Shown: in pieces, positions 11,355 to 21,829 of the stretch | How the letters are laid out: the number at the start of each line of letters is the position of its first letter | Numbering within the stretch: position 1 is the first letter of the stretch | Source of the DNA: Microglena sp. YARC | Lineage: Eukaryota > Chlorophyta > Chlorophyceae > Chlamydomonadales > Chlamydomonadaceae | Assembly: GCA_022414725.1 (NCBI GenBank) | Contig: CM039462.1 | Location: forward strand, 177,517,900-177,581,899 | Direction of reading: 5' to 3' | DNA: 64,000 nt | Made by a program: the position numbers and the translations under genes | Notes under the pieces: model-generated | The model's input: only the letters and a program-made list of their open reading frames with translations | What the model was told of the DNA's origin: nothing | The model's database searches: none

Positions 11355-11785
11355 CCATGCAATCCAATCCAATACAATCCAATCCTATCATATCCAATCG
11401 TATCCAGTATGATATAATGTTATCCAATCCAATCCGATCCAATCGTATACAATCTAATCGTATCCAGCCCAATCGTTTCTAATCCAATGGCATCCAATCC
11501 AATATAATCCTATAAAATCAAATTGTATCCAACATAATTGTATCCAATCATATTACATCATATCCAATCCAATCCTATCACATACAATATAATTGTATCC
11601 AATCATATTACATCATATCCAATCCAATCCTATCACATACAATATAATCGTATCCAATCCTATTCAATCCAATCCAACCGTATCCAATCCAATCCAAATG
11701 TATCCTATATTATTGTATCCAACCCATTTGTATCCAATATAATCTTATCCAATCCAATCATATCCAATCCAATCCTGGACCTGCC
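11355..11785. repeat. (AATCC/AATCGTATCC)n satellite
   Basis: Degenerate 5-10 bp units (TATCCAATCC) with one ~64-bp duplication (11538-11600 against 11602-11660). No gene is visible. Confidence 0.9.
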
Positions 11786-11992
11786 ATGAAACCGCATACT
11801 CCCATATGACGCCACCCTGTATTTAGGAGTGTGGGGTAGTAGTGCTTGTACTGCGACACAGATCGTCAGCAACCTGAAGGCTGATCAACCATGTAGTCAA
11901 ACCAAATCAAATCCGAGGGTGAGCAGCCTGGAAGCTGAGCGACCATTTAATTAAATCAAACTAGAGGGTCAGCAGCCTGAGTATAGATTGTA

Positions 11993-12174
11993 TTTTCAGC
12001 AACAAGCAGTAGCTTCTTGGCAGCTCCCCTGGGTTGCTACCCAGCAAAACCTACAGCAACGTAGTGCACATGGAAGCCAACAGAATCATATTTCCATAAC
12101 TATTGAATTATTGGGGCTTAGCCCAGTGGCCGTCTCAGGAAGCTGCCAAGAATCTGCTGCTTGCAGCTGAAAAG
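11993..12174. mobile_element. MITE family A, copy 2
   Basis: 182 bp with clear terminal inverted repeats of about 35 bp. The left end begins TTTTCAGCAACAAGCAG and the right end is the complement of TTTTCAGCTGCAAGCAG. Both continue into TTCTTGGCAGCT. This is the best-preserved copy in the window. Confidence 0.78.
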
Positions 12175-12199
12175 AAAAGCTATGAGACTGACGGCTGAT

Positions 12200-13025
12200 G
12201 GAGCATGCTATCAAACATAACCAAGGATGCCTAGCAGCTAGTTGTTGAATACAGTCGGTTAAATGCCTGGGGGAGTGACTTGCTTCTGAATCACACCTGA
12301 ACATAAGCCTTCAGAAGTATATAGCAATCTGCATGTATCTGAGCCCGCTTGCAATATGAATTTGACCATGCAGCAATTCTTCTTCTACTTCTAGCTACTT
12401 TGTCGCCTACCAAGCTATTCGAGGCCTCGTCATCATCAGCACGGCTTTGTGGCTCGTGAGCCATCCTTGCACTCGTAGCAGCCAGCTTGGTTAGTCGCAA
12501 GGGCTTTTTAACGCTCCCTCACTCAGTAGCGTAGGATGCGCAGGTTCAAAGTCGCGGCACAACAGATCTGTCAAGAAGTTTGAATTGCTAGGAAGAAAAA
12601 GGCGCCCTTGGACGATTCCCCTCAGGCGTTTGTCCGATTGGGCTAATCAGCAGGGATTCGAGAGCAGAGTTTGGATTATAATAATGAGTCTTCGAGACAA
12701 TTGAGTCAATGAGGTAGGGTCAGAAGCCAACCACACAAGTGAGGGATGGCTACACAAGCACAAGCCACCTTTGGTTGTACCTCATCTGTACCGACTGCTT
12801 ATTCACCGGTTTTGGCGTCCCCGGCGGTCCCCGGTGCGATCTCTCGCAATCCGCGCCCCGCAAAACTTAAGCCACGCCATTACGGCATTTTCTGTCTTCA
12901 TTACAGCAGGGCACTGCGCGTTCTTATCTTCCCTCGTCTTCCGTTCCCCCCACCTTAAGTCACGCCACTGCGCATTACTCTACTTCACCCCCCGCCAGCC
13001 TTCCCCTGCATGCTTCTGGCCTAAA
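12200..13025. other. Unique sequence, probable promoter/5' UTR of the secreted-protein gene
   Basis: Mixed-composition, mostly single-copy sequence without a supported gene. Close to the ATG at 13026 are two ~40-bp direct copies of a CTTAAGYCACGCCAYT motif (about 12868 and 12955). The short frames starting at 12746 and 12771 are judged to be untranslated leader because the signal peptide starts cleanly at 13026. Confidence 0.4.
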
Positions 13026-13110
13026 ATGCTGTATTACGGGAGGGTAGCCCTGGTGCCACTTCTCTTTCTAGCATTGCTCTTGGATCCTTTACTAGCGCGC
13101 GAGTTCGAGG
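13026..13110 (+). CDS. Signal-peptide exon of the secreted proline-rich protein
   Basis: 28 codons plus one base, ending TTCGAGG before GTAAGTGCC. It has a positively charged n-region, a hydrophobic h-region (VPLLFLALLL) and likely cleavage near LLA-RE. The intron to the next exon is about 3.5 kb and consists mostly of satellites. Confidence 0.7.
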
Positions 13111-16100
13111 GTAAGTGCCCCGATGCTGTCATCAACAGTTGTAAAAGTTCGCAAATATCCCATAATTTCGTCGTCACCTCTCGCCTTAAAAGATGCTTGC
13201 GCTCCTCGGGCTCTAAGGCCAAACATTCACTAGCACATGTCTAGCTATGGACTGTCGGACAAACGCTGCTGCAAGACACCAACAACAACGGGCATACGAT
13301 TGCATACGATCACCCCCCACACGGCCAAACGGCCACACCCACACCCACACCCACACCCCACTGCCCCCAGCTCACTAACTACACCACCAAGTTGGGTTGG
13401 TGTTGGTGTGGGTGGGTTTATGTTTGGGTTTAGGTTAGGGTTTGGGTTGGGTTTATTGGGGTTGGTGTGGGTGGGTTTGGTGGGGTGGGCTGATGATGGT
13501 GCCGGTGCCGGTGTTGGTGGGTGAGGGTCGGTTGTTGATTTTGATGGTTGTTGTTGGTGGTGGTGTTAGTTTTGGTGGTGGTGGTGGTGGTGGTGGGTGT
13601 CCGTGGGTGGTGGTTCAGGATTTGGGTATGTGGGTGTTGGGTTGGGTTGGTTGTGGGTCAGGTCGATTATTTTGGGTGGTTGTGGGTTGGGTGGGTGGGT
13701 TGGGTGGTGGGGGTTGGTAGGGTGGTGGGGGGTTCAGGGTTTGGGTTGGTGGGGGGGGGATTGGTGGGGGGGAGGTTGGTGGTGGTGGTTTTGGTGGTTT
13801 GGTTTGATTTGGGTTGGGTTGGGTGGTGTGGGTTGGGTAGGTGGGTGGGATGTTTGGGTTGGTTGGGTTGGGGTTTGGGCGGGTGGGGGGTTGGGTCGGT
13901 GTTCGGTGTTGGTGTGGATTGGAGTTGGCGTGGCTTGGTTTTGGCGTGGTTTTGGTGGTGTGTGTGTGGGGGGGGGGGGGGGGGGCTGTGGTGTTGAGTG
14001 GTGTAGTGGTGGCGGTGTGATGGTGATGGTGCTGTGGTGGCAAGTGGTGTGGTGGAGGAGTTTTGGTGTGTTGTGTGGTGGGTTTGTGGTGGTTGGATCG
14101 TGATGGTGTGGCGGTGGATGTTGGTGGTGTGGGTGGATGCATGTGGGTGGATGGTGCGTGGAAGTGGGTGTAAGATGGTGCGTGCAAGTGGGTGGGTGGA
14201 TGCGTGTGGGTGTATGATGGGTGGAAGTGGGCGTGTGGGTGGATGCATGTGTGTAGATGGTGTGTGGAAGTGGGTGAAAGATGGTGCGTGCAAGTGGGTG
14301 GGTGGGGTGGAAGTGGGCGTGTGGGTGGGTGCATGTGGGTGTGGGTGGGTGGATGATGGGTGGAAGTGGGCAGGTGGGTGGGTGCATGTGGGTGCGTGTG
14401 GTGGTGGAAGTGGGTGGGTGGGTGCATGTGGGTGGGTGGATGCGTGTGGGTCGATGGTGGCTAGGCACAAGGATAATGTAAGCTACCGATCCCGTATCCT
14501 TATCCGCATCATCCTGATGACCATCGTCACCATCAATACCATCAACACCACCACCACCACAATCAACAACAACAACAACGCAATCACCACCGCCATTTCC
14601 ATCATAACCACCACCATCACCACTGTCACTATTACTGTCATCACCACCATGACCATCTCCACTACCATCACCACCATCACCACCACCACCATCTCCACCA
14701 CCACCACCACCACCACCATCACCAACACCATCACCATCACCAACACCGTCCTCACCACCATCACCACCATCGTCCTCATTTGCTTGACTTGTTGATAAGA
14801 GGACAACCTAGCTCTGGTGACCCCACCCACTGATCACCGCCACTATCATCACCACCATCCTCATCACCATCACCACCGCCGCCAACACCACCACCACAGT
14901 CCTATGCACCAAAACCAACACCATCACCACCACTATCGTCCTCATCACCACCAACACCAGCACCACCGTCCTCATCACCACCAACACCAACACCACTGAT
15001 CACCACCACTGTCACCACCAACACCACCGTCCTCATCACCACCTCCACCACCACCATCGGCCTCATCATAACCAACACCATCACCAACACCATCACCTTC
15101 ATCATCGAAATCACCATCACCACCACCGGTCTCATTTGCTTGCTTGGTTGATAACAGGATAACCTGCCTCTGGTGACACCACCTAGCCTGATCACCACCA
15201 CCACCACCACCACCACCACCACCATCACCGTCCTCATCACCACCACCGTCCTCATGGTAACAGGACAACCTGCCTCTGGTAACACCACCTAGACTGATCA
15301 CCACCAGCACCACCATTACCGTAACCACCACCACGATTACCACCACCACCACTACCACCATTCTCGTCACCACCACCGTCCTCATGGTAACAGGACAACC
15401 TGCTCCTGGTAACACCACCTAGACTGATCACGAACCACCACCACCATAACCACCATCACCACCATCACCACCACCATCACCATCCTCATCACCTCCACCG
15501 ACCTCGTGGTAACAGGAAAACCTGCCTACCGTGACACCACATAGCCTGATCACCACCACCACCACCATAACCATAACCACCACCACCACCACAACAACAA
15601 CCACCATCACCATCCTCATCACCACCACCGTCCTCATGGTAACAGGACAACCTGCCTCTGGTGTCACCACCTAGACTGATCACCACCACCACCACCATAA
15701 CCATGACCACCACCACCACCACCACCACCACCATCACCATCCTCATCACCACCACCGTCCCCATGGTAACAGGACAACCTGCCTCTGGTGTCACCACCTA
15801 GACTGATCACCACCACCACCACCATAACCATAACCACCAACACAACCACAACCACCATCACCACCACCACCACCACCACCATAATCATAACCACCACCAC
15901 CATAACCACCACCACCACCACCACTACCACCATCCTCATCACCACCACCGTCCTCATGGTAACAGGACAACCTGCCTCTGGTGTCACCACCTGTATTGAC
16001 CACCACCATCACCATCACCATCCTCATCACCATAACCACCACCACCACCACCACCACCACCACCATCACCATCACCACCACCTTGACCACAACCACAACC

Positions 16101-18875
16101 ACCACCACCATCACCATCACCATCACCACCACCTTAACCACCACCACCACCACCATCAACACCACCACCACCATCACCATTCTCGTCACCACCACAACCA
16201 CCATAACCACAACCACCACCGCCACCACCGCCACCACCATCACCACCACCACCACCACCATCAACATCACCATTACCATTACCACCACCACCACCACAAT
16301 CAACACCACCATCACCATCACCACCACCACCACCACCACAATCAACACCACCACCATCACCATCCTCATCACCACCACCGTCCTCATGGTAACAGGACAA
16401 CCTGCATCTGGTAACACCACCTAGACTGATCACCACCACCACCATAACCATAACCATAACCAGCACCATAACCATTACCACCAGCACCATAACCATCACC
16501 ACCAGCACCAGCACCATAACCACCACCACCACCACCACCATCACCATCCTCATCACCACCACCGTCTTCATGGTAACAGGGCAACCTGGCTCTGGTGACA
16601 CCACCTTCGCTGAATCAACACGAAGAGACCTTCAACAGGACTATGAAGCAGGTAAAGATTGTCTGCTGTTGGTTGGTTGGTTGGTTGGATGGTTGGTTGG
16701 TTGGTTGACATCTGAAGCAGGTAAATGTTGTCTGCGGTTGGTTAATTGGTTGGTTGGTTGGTTGATTGATTGGAATCTAAAGCAGGTTAAGATTGTCTGC
16801 GGTTGGTTGGTTGGTTGGTTGGTTGGTTGGTTTGAACCTGAAGCAGGTAAACATAGTCTGTGGTTGGTTGGTTGGTTTGTTGGAATCTGAGGAGGTAAAG
16901 ATAGTCTGCAGTTGCTTGGTTGGTTAGTTGGTTGGTTGGTTGGTTTGAACCTGAAGCAGGTAAACATAGCCTGTGGTTAGTTGGTTGGTTGGTTGGTTGG
17001 AATCTGAAGCAATTTAAGATAGTCTGCAGTTGGTTGGTTGATTGGTTGGTTGGTTGGTTGGTTGGAATCTGAAGCAGGTTAAAATAGTCTGCGGAGGGAC
17101 AGTCTCACATACATATGACACTCACATGTACATGGTATAGTCTGAATATTGGACTGTGCCAATCTTGCAGACGATAGTATTGCACAACCTTATCAGAGCC
17201 TTTTTTTGGCGGAGCCCCCCTTCCTGGGGGGCGGAAGCCTCTGGCTTCACCCTGTTGTCTGTTTGTTCGTCCGGCCGACTGTCTGACCCAGGACCGAGAT
17301 GAAGCCTGACATGTCAGCCAACTGTCTCATTCTGCTGCGGGCAATAAACGCTGCTATGCTTGTACGTACGAGTATAGCAGCGTCTATTGCCCACAGCAGA
17401 AGGGGGTAGCCGAGAGATTCAATGGGGTAGTTGCTGCTATGGCGCGTACGATGCTTAAACTAACTGGCTTCGGTCGGCTCCATTCCGTTGCACCTGTCGT
17501 TCCGTTGCCAACACTCTCCACCAATTTCCCGCGCCGCTTGCGACGACGCATATGACTTGTCCCTCCTGTGTGTCGTGTTTTCTCTCCTGTGTGTTCTGTG
17601 TTTTCTCTCATGTTTTTGTGTTTTCTCCTACGTCTGTGTTTTCTCTCATGTTTTTTGTGTTTTCTCCTACGTCTGTTTTCTCTCATGTTTTTGTGTTTTC
17701 TCCTACGTCTGTGTTTTCTCTCATGTTTATGTGTGTTTCTCCTACGTCTGTGTTTTCTCTCATGTTTTGAGTGTTTTCTCCTACGTCTGTGTTTTCTCTC
17801 ATGTTTTTGTGTTTTCTCCTACGTCTGTGTTTTCTCTCATGTTTTTGTGTTTTCTCCTATGTCCGTGTTTTTCTCCTGTTTGTTGTGTTTTCTCTCATGT
17901 TTTTGTGTTTTCTCCTATGTCCGTGTTTTTCTCCTGTTTGTTGTGTTTTCTCTCATGTTTTTGTGTTTTCTCTCCTATTTTTGTGTTGCTCCTTTATTGC
18001 AGTGCTGAGAGATCACGCTGAGCCCTGAACCCTGCAGGTTAGGAGGGGGCGAGGGTTTGGTTGTGTAGGGCACCTTCTGACCTGATTGTAGGAACTATGT
18101 TTGCTCTTTGTGTCGGCCAACTGCCTCGTAACTAACTCGCTTCCGTTGCCACCTGTTGCTCCCTCGCGATCACTCTCCGCCATTGCGTCGCATCGCAGGC
18201 GACGCTGCATAGAACTTGTCTCTTATGTTTTTGTGCCGCTCATTGACTGCAGTGTTGAGAATTCATGGTTGAGATTGCACTGAGCCTTGAACCCTGCACG
18301 CCAGGAGGGGGCGAGGGTTTGGTTGTGTACAGGGTACTACTTTTTGTCAAATTGGTCAGCGCTTTCTAGTACAAAAAGCGCAAAAACTGCGCGCTGCGTC
18401 CAAAGGGGGTTGAAAAAACTGCGCGAAACGCGCAGTGGGGCTCAAAAAGCGTGCGCGTAAAAGCGCTCCGCGCGCGCTTTTTAGTACCCTGGTTGTGTAC
18501 AACACCAACTTACCTGATTGTAGGAACTATGTTTTCCCTCCTGTTTTTGTGGCACCCATTGATTGCAGTGCTGAGAGCTCATGGTTAAGATTGCACTGAA
18601 CCCCGAACCCTGCAGGTCCGGATGAGGCGATCAGTGAGCTTCCCGACATGCCTCAAGATTTACAGAGCCCAGCACCACCCCCACGCCCCCGCTTCCGCCA
18701 CCGCCCCCCGCCTTCTCCTCAACCCTTCATGAGTCCTCCCTCTTCTCCCCCTTACCCCCCCTCCCCCCGCCAGCCCCGTCTCCCTCCCCTGCCCCACCCC
18801 TGCCCCAGTCACCCCCTTCACTGCTCTCCCCCAAGTCTCCTGCTCTCTTCTCCCTCCTTCACCTGGCATGCATGA
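13026..18875 (+). CDS. Secreted proline-rich protein (three exons resolved)
   Basis: Exons 13026-13110, 16580-16651 and 18616-18875 all join in phase 1. Exon 1 encodes MLYYGRV followed by a Leu-rich hydrophobic core and ALLLDPLLAREFE, a classical signal peptide. Exon 2 encodes a short polar segment (QPGSGDTTFAES, then RRDLQQDYEA). Exon 3 begins PDEAISELPDMPQDLQSP and turns into a Pro-rich stretch (PAPPPRPRF, PPPSPQPF, SPPSSPPYPPSPRQP). SPP and PPSP motifs resemble the hydroxyproline-rich wall or extracellular-matrix glycoproteins of green algae, which is an inference. Donors are GTAAGT and GTAAAG; acceptors are GTAACAG and CCTGCAG. The end is unsure: the frame stops at 18873-18875, but a Cys-containing frame follows at 18872-19138, so a missed intron or frameshift is possible. 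Confidence 0.6.
13310..14470. repeat. GGT/TGGGT-rich intronic minisatellites
   Basis: Three blocks: CCCACACCCACAC (13330-13370), (GGTTTGGGT/GGTGGT)n (13385-14090) and a ~60-bp unit with GTGGGTGGATGCATGTGGGT (14115-14460). Only low-complexity frames are present, on either strand. Confidence 0.88.
14500..16579. repeat. (ACC)n minisatellite with copies of the exon-2 acceptor edge
   Basis: Units of about 120-400 bp pair an (ACC/ATC)n run with a conserved block GTAACAGGACAACCTGCCTC followed by TGGTGWCACCACC. The block matches the acceptor and first ~30 bases of exon 16580-16651 and recurs at about 14799, 15150, 15255, 15386, 15508, 15637, 15762, 15958 and 16387 before the real exon. Confidence 0.9.
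16580..16651 (+). CDS. Middle exon of the secreted proline-rich protein
   Basis: 72 bases, phase 1 at both ends, acceptor GTAACAG, donor GAAGCAG-GTAAAG. It encodes QPGSGDTTFAES and RRDLQQDYEA. Satellites on both sides repeat its edges: the acceptor edge to the left, the donor edge to the right. GQPGSGDTT looks like a P-loop at first sight but lacks the Lys. Confidence 0.6.
16652..17095. repeat. (GGTT)n minisatellite with copies of the exon-2 donor edge
   Basis: Seven further units of ~55-70 bp, each GAAGCAGGTAAAGATTGTCT-like followed by (GGTT)n. The first part is exactly the exon end and donor at 16645-16660. Confidence 0.92.
17205..17550. mobile_element. Single arm of the long-TIR element, with a nested palindrome
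   Basis: It shares GGAGCCCCCCTTC, GAAGCCTGACATGTCAGCCA and GCGACGACGCATA with the left arm at 5940-6215, in the same order. An inverted repeat at 17331-17400 (27-bp arms, two mismatches) and about 60 unrelated bases interrupt it. A shorter fragment of the same family is at 18105-18215. Confidence 0.65.
17331..17400. repeat. 70-bp near-perfect palindrome
   Basis: Arms 17331-17357 and 17374-17400 pair with two mismatches (GGGCAATAAACGCTGCTAT against its complement). The loop is itself nearly palindromic (TTGTACGTAC). Confidence 0.9.
17555..17995. repeat. ~38-bp TGTTTTTGTGTTTTCTCCTA minisatellite, about 11 units
   Basis: Pyrimidine-rich tandem units in the intron before exon 18616. They encode only Phe/Cys/Ser low complexity. 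The unit resembles the intron end at 18530-18550 (TGTTTTCCCTCCTGTTTTTG). Confidence 0.92.
18000..18329. repeat. Two copies of the exon-3 acceptor region
   Basis: The sequence TTGCAGTGCTGAGAG...TGAACCCTGCAG that precedes exon 18616 is present twice upstream, ending at about 18043 (intact CAG) and 18298 (CAG changed to CAC). Each is followed by AGGAGGGGGCGAGGGTTTGG. Confidence 0.85.
18330..18491. mobile_element. hAT-type MITE, copy 1
   Basis: 162 bp, bounded by CAGGGTACTA and TAGTACCCTG, and flanked by a perfect 8-bp direct repeat GTTGTGTA (18322-18329 and 18492-18499). An 8-bp target duplication with CAGGG termini is the hAT signature. The interior is a run of AAAAAGCGC-type inverted motifs and has no coding capacity. 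Confidence 0.9.
18616..18875 (+). CDS. Proline-rich exon of the secreted protein
   Basis: It starts after CCTGCAG in phase 1 and encodes an acidic lead (PDEAISELPD) and then about 60 residues of Pro/Ser-rich sequence ending SFTWHA. The C-run-rich DNA makes a frameshift or an unseen intron near 18740-18870 possible. Confidence 0.5.
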
Positions 18876-19138
18876 TGTTGCCGCCTCGCCCTCCCAATGG
18901 CTCTTTCTCCCCGGCACTCTTATTTCCGCCACCCTTCCCCGGCCTAAGCCCCCCCTCGCTCCCCCACCTGTGCGAGACGGTGACCCGGAACATGACTTCG
19001 TCATCCACCATTGTGACGATGTACACCACCATGTGCTATACCAATAGCTCAGGAGATCACACTTGTGTGACTACCAGTGACATCATTTCGAATTATACCA
19101 AAAAGGTGGAGAGCGTCATCCTGTCGTTTGCATGCTGA
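18872..19138 (+). CDS. Possible C-terminal exon with Cys and N-glycosylation motifs
   Basis: This frame runs from Pro-rich sequence into LPHLCETVTRNMTSSS, TMYTTMCYTNSSGDHTC and KKVESVILSFAC, then stops. NMT, NSS and NYT sequons and four Cys suit an extracellular domain. It is offset by one frame from exon 18616-18875 and could be its continuation through an unrecognised splice. Confidence 0.35.
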   Translation: MMLPPRPPNGSFSPALLFPPPFPGLSPPSLPHLCETVTRNMTSSSTIVTMYTTMCYTNSSGDHTCVTTSDIISNYTKKVESVILSFAC

Positions 19139-19199
19139 CAAGCCAATCCAAACCCACACTACCTCAGACTTAGCCACAGGGGTGGACACACATGCACAG

Positions 19200-19490
19200 T
19201 ACCGTATACATCAGGACTGTATGTACTGACGGAGCGTAGCATTCAAGTAATCGACACTAATAAAAGTGTTTGAAAAACTAATATTAACTCATATTATTCT
19301 AGTGTTTCAATAATATTAGGTTATCAAATAAATTCAAAACTCTGGTGAGACTGCTCGTCTGTCTAATATTCACTTATATTATTCGTTCACTAATATTAAT
19401 TAACTTAGCCTTTCCCATCTATGCCTGTGTTAATAGGTTATTCCGGAGTTATTATGCCTTTGTGTGTTTGTGTTTTGGGTTACGCATGGC
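19200..19490. other. AT-rich spacer
   Basis: AT-rich sequence with TAATATTA motifs repeated several times (19280-19400). No gene is seen. Confidence 0.6.
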
Positions 19491-19496
19491 AAATTC

Positions 19497-19648
19497 CGGA
19501 CAGCTCCTTAAGCCAGCCACTGGGCCAATCCCAAAGTTTTTAGCTGCATTCAAATGCCCTTTGTAACAGATTTCAGGCACACTTGTTAGCTTCAGTCTTG
19601 GCCCAATGGTAGGTACAGGGAGTTGCCTAGAAGCTGCTATGCGTAGCC
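19497..19648. mobile_element. MITE family A, copy 3 (diverged)
   Basis: It retains CAGCTCCTTAAGCCAGCCAC and TGGGCCAATCCCAAAG at the left and GGGAGTTGCCTAGAAGCTGC at the right, in the same layout as 40388-40550. Confidence 0.65.
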
Positions 19649-19649
19649 C

Positions 19650-20090
19650 CCTAAAGAACTACCGGTAGTTATTTGCTATCTTAACAGTTCGGTACAAACC
19701 CTTAACCCTAAGCTCTAGAAACAAAACGAGTTCAGCCCGATTTCATGTTTAAGTTTAGGCCGAGCAAACATGCCCACACACCAACCACGCGATTCAACAC
19801 AGACAGCACTGCCACACCCACATCAGCGATGCAGCACCGATAGGGGTGCACATAATAGTTCGCAGGGAGACGTGATCCTCGCATGCAGATGTTGTTCGGT
19901 CTTGGATGATTTATGTTGGGCCCTCCGAGCCAGGGGTCCTGGCAACCGACAACAACCAACTACTCTTCGCCGTGGGCGATGGGCGTGGGTGAGAGGAAAG
20001 CGTTTTGACTACTCTTCCTCTATCTGGGATTGAGTTATCAAATGCCCCTGGTTTTATTTTTAGAACAGTTTTTCTAATGCACAGCATGAC
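19650..20090. other. Spacer without supported gene
   Basis: Mixed-composition sequence. Short frames on both strands show no recognisable motif. Confidence 0.5.
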
Positions 20091-20099
20091 ACCAGACGT

Positions 20100-20570
20100 C
20101 CAGAATCCCGGGAGAGGGAGCGAGAGGTAGGGGTCGGGCACTGGTGTTGGGCCAGGCTTGGGCAGAACCCCGGGAGAGGGAGAGGGTTTGGGAAGCCTCC
20201 CCGGGAAGAGGGAGAGGGTTTGAGAAGCCTCCACGTGAGAGGGTTTAGGGTTTGGGCAGCTTCCCCGGGAGAGGGAGGGAGGGTGGGCAGCCTGCCCGGG
20301 AGAGGGTTTAGGGTTTGGGCAGATTCCCCGGGAGGGGGAGAGGGTTTGGGCAACCTCCCCGTGAGAGGGTTTAGGGTTTGGGCAGACCCCCGGGAGAGGT
20401 AGAGGGTTTGGGCAGCCCCCCCGGGAGAGGAAGAGGGTTTGGGCCAGGGTTTGGGCAGCCCCCTAGGTGAGGGAGAGGGTTTGGGCAGCCCCCCCCGGGA
20501 GAGGGAGAGGATTTGGGCAGCCACCCTGCTGGGGAAGGGAGAGGGTTTGGGCAGGCCCTCGGAGAGCGCC
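20100..20570. repeat. ~30-60-bp GGGAGAGGGTTTGGGCAGCC minisatellite
   Basis: About 12 diverged units. Several include GGGTTTAGGGTTTGGG, which contains the plant-type telomere heptamer TTTAGGG. The minus-strand frame gives only Pro/Ser repeats. Confidence 0.88.
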
Positions 20571-20738
20571 ACAGACTTTCAACAGTTGTGCTTGCATGCC
20601 TGAGTGACTGGCACATACAGCTGCATGGCGAACCTGCACCAGGGTAGGCTTGGGTGAGAGGCTCTGGCCTTTTTCGAGGAGGTAGAAGACGTCGTTGAGG
20701 GCTAGTTTCTTGAAGGGGAATCAGAATTTTCTGCCTTT

Positions 20739-20786
<48 letters not shown>

Positions 20787-21350
20787 CCTGTATACCCGAA
20801 TGAAAAAATCTCCAGATTTTTTGACGAGGGATTAGCCCCATTAAAATGTCCGTTAGTTCGTTCGTTCGTCCGTGTGTCACCAACCACATTTTCAGGTTTT
20901 ATGAAAAACATCAAAAAATTGAACATTCTATATTTTTGATGAATTATAAGACTTATTTATACCGGACGAATTCTCACCAGAGCACATAGGAGCATCGCAA
21001 TTCACGAAAAGGAGCTCAGGTTGGGCCAAAAAGCTACAATCATCGGTTAACAATTTGATTTCAGGGTGTTTTGAGCTAACATTCCAATTTTTAACCACTT
21101 AAACATGTGCGTATACATAGGTTTGGGAGCAGAATTGTCGTCAAAAATTCGAGGCGAAACATGTAAGCATCACAATGGACGAAACATTCCCCTAGGGCAC
21201 TTGTATAATTAATTTATTTATTTATTTATTTATTAATTTGCTATAATTAGCCCACGGACCCCACCTCAGGGCCGTGCGTGGGGCAGGGGCGGGGGCCACC
21301 GGGCGGGGGCGGGGGCGGGGGCAGGGGCGGGGGCAGGGGCAAGCCACGCC
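20739..21350. mobile_element. Poly-G-headed dispersed element, copy 1
   Basis: It begins with an uninterrupted G run of about 47 bases, then CCTGTATACCCGAATG, a block with GTCCGTTAGTTCGTTCGTTC, a block with ACATGTGCGTATACATAGG, and ends near CCACCTCAGGGCCGTGCG. The same blocks occur in reverse orientation between 44850 and 46130. No coding frame is present. Confidence 0.7.
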
Positions 21351-21452
21351 ACCTGCCGCTGGCCAAAAACCCGTTCAGGATGACGGGACATACCGTTCAC
21401 GTCTGGGCTGGGCCGAAACATGCAATATCTTGTACAAATCCCGTAAAACTAT

Positions 21453-21480
21453 AGGTGACCGCCCTATCGGGCGGTCACCT
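21453..21480. repeat. Perfect 12-bp stem-loop
   Basis: AGGTGACCGCCC, loop TATC, GGGCGGTCACCT. It is followed immediately by the hexamer satellite at 21490. Confidence 0.9.
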
Positions 21481-21489
21481 CTCGCACGG

Positions 21490-21730
21490 TCGTGGTTTCG
21501 TGGGTCTGTGTCTCGGTCTGGGTCTGTGCCTCGGTCTGGGTCTCGGTCTGGGTCTGGGTCTCAGTCTGGGTCTGTGTATCGGTCTGTGCCTCGGTCTGTG
21601 AATCGGTCTGTGTATCGGTCTGGGCCTGGGCGGGTCTGGGTCTCGGTCTGGGTCTCGGTCTCGATCTGGGTCTCGGTCTCGGTCTCGATCTGGGTCTCGG
21701 TCTGGGTCTGGGTCTCGGTCTCGGTCTTTT
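21490..21730. repeat. (GGTCTG/GGTCTC)n hexamer satellite
   Basis: About 35 degenerate hexamer units. Frames read WVS or TQTE repeats and are not genes. Confidence 0.93.
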
Positions 21731-21829
21731 GCGTCTCGAAGCTTCCATGCGGCATCCGCAGGTCATGCGCAACGCCGGCTGGCGTCGCCCGAGGGCGCTC
21801 ACGGGCGCCGAACCCTTAGGTTAAATTGC

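Noticed and set aside
12746..13244. 157-codon frame starting upstream of the signal peptide
   Set aside because: Reading from 12771 would bury the signal peptide; the short form from 13026 with its GTAAGT donor is more coherent.
16580..16620. Possible Walker A motif GQPGSGDTT
   Set aside because: The invariant Lys is Asp (Val or Asn in the array copies), and the exon joins in phase to a signal peptide and a Pro-rich exon.
18660..19004. Minus-strand 114-codon frame opposite the Pro-rich exon
   Set aside because: It is the Gly/Arg-rich shadow of the plus-strand proline-rich sequence.
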